Shown: positions 61,345-64,000 of the stretch, one piece after another
Layout of the letters: the number at the start of each line of letters is the position of its first letter
Numbering within the stretch: position 1 is the stretch's first letter
Assembly (NCBI GenBank): GCA_949317995.1
Contig: OX439052.1
Span: 37,883,932 to 37,947,931, forward strand
Length of the DNA stretch: 64,000 nucleotides
Direction of reading: 5' to 3'
Source: Acholoe squamosa
Lineage: Eukaryota > Annelida > Polychaeta > Phyllodocida > Polynoidae
Program-made: the position numbers and the translations under genes
The notes under the pieces: generated by a model
Database searches by the model: none
What the model was told of the DNA's origin: nothing
What the model saw: the letters and a program-made list of their open reading frames with translations, nothing else

Positions 61345-62612
61345 GCACCATTGCTTGGCTTTTTCTTCCTCCCCAATGCCGCCGGATCATCCAACCTTTG
61401 AACTAACCGCTCCATCAACTCCGCCATTTTGCTCATTTCCTCCTTATTGGACTTTAGGTGTTCATTTACTGACGCATCCGCCGCCCGCACTTTGTGGATA
61501 TTCTCCTGCTCCACTTTTAGGTACGCCTCCGCTCCCACCGCCGTCATTACTGCGGATTGTAAATCTTTCGGTGTTGACTGATACACCCACTGCCTGAGTG
61601 AATTGTCGAGGCACAATAGGAATCTGTCGAGAGCTAAGGTGTCTGTCGTCCGGGCGTCCGCCTCCGGATATGCTAACTTAGTGTACTTTTTCAGTTCTTC
61701 TTGTAACTCTTGCAGTCCCTCTCCCTTTCGCCGGACCCTAGTGCCCAGGAACGCTTTGTAGATCTCTTCCTGATTAGTAGGCTCAAACCTTTCTACGAGT
61801 GCCTTTCTCAACTCCTCATACCCCTCCGGCGTGGCTGGTTTCCTTCCCGTCAACAACCTCCGGGCTGCCCCCGACAGACTCAGGCCTAGGAACATACCCG
61901 CCTCCTCTGGCTTCCATCCATTCACTTTGACGCACAGGTCGAAGTGGTTAAGGTAGTCAGATAGGTCTGTGGTGCCATCATATTTAGCGGGTTTCACCAC
62001 TGGCTTACCCTTTGCCTCCTTCTCCCCATCGGCACCTCCTCTCCAGCCGCTCTCCGGACGACCCATAACTCCTCTACCCTGCCGGAGATCTCCACCTTCC
62101 CCTCCTTCGTCCTTATCCGCCTCCTCCGCACATCTCTCGGTTTCGGGGCGAACCTCGGCCGGTGCCCGCTTGCTCCCCTTCCCTGGGTTATTCACCTCCG
62201 CCTGCTCCTCCGGCCACCAAAGCACCTTTCCGCCATCGTCCCTTCCCGGGTTGAACCCCAGCCAGGCATTTGCATCACCCATTTTTCCTTTAGGGTGCCT
62301 CAGCCTTCGGGCCGCCGGTTTCTCCTCCCTCTCCCATGGCCACAGGTAGGGCTCCCTTTCTTTAACGCGTGGTTCCTCATATCCTGCGTCCGGTACCTCC
62401 TCCCGGGATGCTCTATCGGCGGGTTCTGCTTGTCTCTCCGGGTTCATCTCTTCCGGCCTCACCACCCCTCTCTGCCGTAGCGTCACTTCCTCGTCCACCA
62501 CTTCCAGCAAAACCCCTTTTTCCCGCTTAATCTCCTCCGTATCCCTCTTCTCCACAGGTAAGTTTATCGTTTCTGAAGCCTCCGCCATCTTCCTTCTCTC
62601 GTGAGTCTTCAA
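61233..62612 (-). CDS. gag: Gag polyprotein of gypsy element 2
   Basis: An intact 459-residue frame from ATG 62612; an in-frame ATG at 62588 is an alternative. The N-terminal half is acidic and charged. The capsid-like domain begins near KYDGTTDLSDYLNHFDLCVK (~residue 215) and continues through VERFEPTNQEE to about residue 390. A canonical zinc knuckle, CFGCGQEGHFKREC, lies near residue 430. It forms the particle shell and binds RNA. The last 112 nt overlap pol, so a programmed frameshift is likely for Gag-Pol. It is half the length of the gag in gypsy element 1. Confidence 0.9.
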   Translation of the reverse strand: MKTHERRKMAEASETINLPVEKRDTEEIKREKGVLLEVVDEEVTLRQRGVVRPEEMNPERQAEPADRASREEVPDAGYEEPRVKEREPYLWPWEREEKPAARRLRHPKGKMGDANAWLGFNPGRDDGGKVLWWPEEQAEVNNPGKGSKRAPAEVRPETERCAEEADKDEGGEGGDLRQGRGVMGRPESGWRGGADGEKEAKGKPVVKPAKYDGTTDLSDYLNHFDLCVKVNGWKPEEAGMFLGLSLSGAARRLLTGRKPATPEGYEELRKALVERFEPTNQEEIYKAFLGTRVRRKGEGLQELQEELKKYTKLAYPEADARTTDTLALDRFLLCLDNSLRQWVYQSTPKDLQSAVMTAVGAEAYLKVEQENIHKVRAADASVNEHLKSNKEEMSKMAELMERLVQRLDDPAALGRKKKPSNGACFGCGQEGHFKRECPNIKAKEASKPVSEQATPAAGN

Positions 62613-62613
62613 A

Positions 62614-62627
62614 CACCGCTGTCACCA
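62614..62627 (-). other. Primer binding site of gypsy element 2
   Basis: The minus strand reads TGGTGACAGCGGTG, one base from the LTR end. TGGTGACA... sites are common in Ty3/gypsy elements; the tRNA is not assigned. Confidence 0.75.
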
Positions 62628-62628
62628 A

Positions 62629-62894
62629 TGTAGCGTTTTCCGACTCTATGGTTAATAAAGAATTACACAACTCCGACAGCTTGACTTCAGTGTCTTTTAT
62701 TTCCTGGCAGTCCTCGCCACACCATCTAAGTCTTGTATCGTATATATATTAATCCGGAGGTAAGCCTTTTAGAGTTCTGCTCCTCTCTGTCTGCAACCCG
62801 GAACTAACTAATCGGAGTAACAACTCCCTTATTTATACATAGGCAGATACTCCGACCCCGGCCTGCTTTACGGCAGGCCAGTGTCGGAGGATCA
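62629..62894 (-). repeat. 5' LTR of gypsy element 2 (~266 bp)
   Basis: On the minus strand it runs from TGATCC to CTACA. The boundary at 62629 is fixed by the primer site. The boundary at 62894 is set by the TG/CA rule and by the purine tract next to the other LTR; an alternative at 62880 is possible. AATAAA on the minus strand lies near 62699. Confidence 0.8.
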
Positions 62895-64000
62895 TGCCAA
62901 CCCTAGGGGAGGGTATCAAGTCCACAGGATCGGTATGATACATGAATGCAGTACAGTCGCCAGGGCTGCATTTAAGCATCATATTATATGTACCATATAA
63001 CATTTCTTTAAAATCTACATACTAGTACCAAAAATGACCTAAAAAGTGTGTTACCGATGATGTAAGATATTGCTATCACCTTCTCCACTCAAACAGCTAC
63101 TGCGTTTTGAGCCCAATCTGAAAAGTCTGTGGGTTTTATAGTGGACCCACTCTTTGAAAAAAAATTAAATAAAAAAAAATAAAATAAAAAATGTGTTACC
63201 AAATTTTACTATGAAATTCTCCTGGAACGTTCAAATGCTCATTTTGACTCGAGTCTATGATGCATCAAAGAACTATGGATCCCCTAAAGGATTAGGAGGA
63301 TGCATTGTCTCTGTGATTTACACCAAACATTACAATGTGTCCTCTATGGTGCAGTTTTACTTAAGTCATTGTTATAATATCACATACGAGGACAAACCAT
63401 GTGCATATAAGGACAAAGATATACATTGTAGCAGAGAATAGATTTTTTCCAGGGTACATAGTTGTCAAAGTATAAGAATCTATGCAAGTGTACCAAAAAT
63501 ATGCCAGTTAGAACACTCTGTATTTAGTGAAGGTCCTAAAAAAATCAGGACTCCTGTCACCCAAAGGCTACCGAAAGCAGGCTGACTAACTTTTGAAATA
63601 ACATCTGGACAATAATTAGTTATTTCAGTCAGTCATAGCAATTTATAACTATAATTTGATAACTATTACTCTCTATTTTAATTTTATAGAAACTATTTAT
63701 TAAACTACTTTCTCATCCAAAACTTTACTTGGTTATTATTTTCTTTTCTGAAGCATTCCACAAGGCATAATTATATCCCATATTTCACTTGTGAACAAAT
63801 TCTTTGGAATGTAATCTAATAACTTGACCGCAATGATGAAAGCGTAGCGAGTACACGGGTCCCATATTTTCGCCGATTGAGATATACTACAAGAAATACA
63901 ACTGGGAATACTGGAGTACAGGTCTACATGAACTTATATTACCAGGAGATGAACATTGGAAACTATAAATACCACTGGGTGAGAAGATATACAATCCTAA
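62895..64000. other. Right-hand flank, no recognised feature
   Basis: About 1.1 kb of AT-rich sequence with an A/T-rich low-complexity tract (63158-63191). A short phrase, 'ccagggctgcattt', is shared with 52365-52380 on the other side of the gypsy element. The 82-codon ORF at 63193-63441 has no support. Confidence 0.5.

Larger units (their letters stand above)
52718..62894 (-). mobile_element. Ty3/gypsy LTR retrotransposon 2, minus strand, ~10.2 kb, with extra third ORF
   Basis: Reading right to left: 5' LTR (62894-62629), primer binding site, gag, overlapping pol in another frame, integrase, a third ORF region, and a partial 3' LTR. The element is GC-rich and differs strongly from gypsy element 1 in gag, LTR and primer. 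Pol and ORF3 contain frameshifts and stops, a ~440-bp insertion splits integrase, and the 3' LTR is truncated. Target duplication cannot be tested because the outer end of the left LTR is missing. Confidence 0.93.

Noticed and set aside
63193..63441. 82-codon ORF at the right end
   Set aside because: It has no family motif and no repeat or gene context.
1..64000. A conserved host protein-coding gene
   Set aside because: Every recognisable domain belongs to a mobile or viral element; no intron-exon structure with a host family was seen.

Overview
The window looks like a repeat-rich stretch of a eukaryotic (animal) nuclear genome. I find no convincing host protein-coding gene. Almost everything recognisable is mobile or viral: two Ty3/gypsy LTR retrotransposons, two DIRS-like fragments, a LINE, tRNA-derived SINE-like repeats, small DNA transposons, satellite arrays, and a decayed integrated DNA virus or giant transposon of the Polinton/adintovirus type. 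This repertoire suggests an aquatic invertebrate, possibly a mollusc, but the sequence does not fix the species.

Layout. 1-1385: nested inverted repeats carrying two copies of a small transposon with 8-bp target duplications. 1386-2188 and 14967-19720: one satellite-like field, split by a gypsy element (2189-14966, TGAT duplication) with gag, pol and a large third ORF. 20151-41725: an AT-rich viral segment, all genes on the + strand: BTB/RING-like protein, penton-like protein, protein-primed DNA polymerase B, PC4-like protein, zinc-ribbon protein, integrase, pVI-like minor capsid protein, double-jelly-roll major capsid protein, adenain-like protease, DUF5662-like protein, tandem death-domain protein, two dUTPase relatives and two unknown ORFs. 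Two DIRS fragments (21.4-22.6 and 34.5-37.4 kb) and several satellites interrupt it. 42-44 kb: hairpins and palindromic arrays. 44.2-51.3 kb: a CR1/L2-like LINE whose ORF1 carries a NADAR domain and whose ORF2 is broken by a ~1-kb insertion. 52718-62894: a second gypsy element on the minus strand, again with a third ORF downstream of integrase. The last ~1.1 kb holds nothing I recognise.

How the parts fit. The viral genes form the usual replication (PolB, PC4-like), integration (integrase), capsid (MCP, penton-like, pVI-like, protease) and host-interaction (death domains, RING, dUTPase) sets. Most are broken by stops or frameshifts; the protease, the degenerate dUTPase and a few accessory ORFs stay open. 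No packaging ATPase and no terminal inverted repeats were found. An 8-mer, TGAGATAA, recurs 39-138 nt (mostly 65-86) upstream of the viral start codons and may be their promoter. Both gypsy elements carry an extra ~1.2-kb-codon-scale ORF (about 1,170-1,240 codons) with a pair of C2H2-like zinc fingers, although their gag and pol are quite different. All functional statements are inferences from motifs; no database search was possible.
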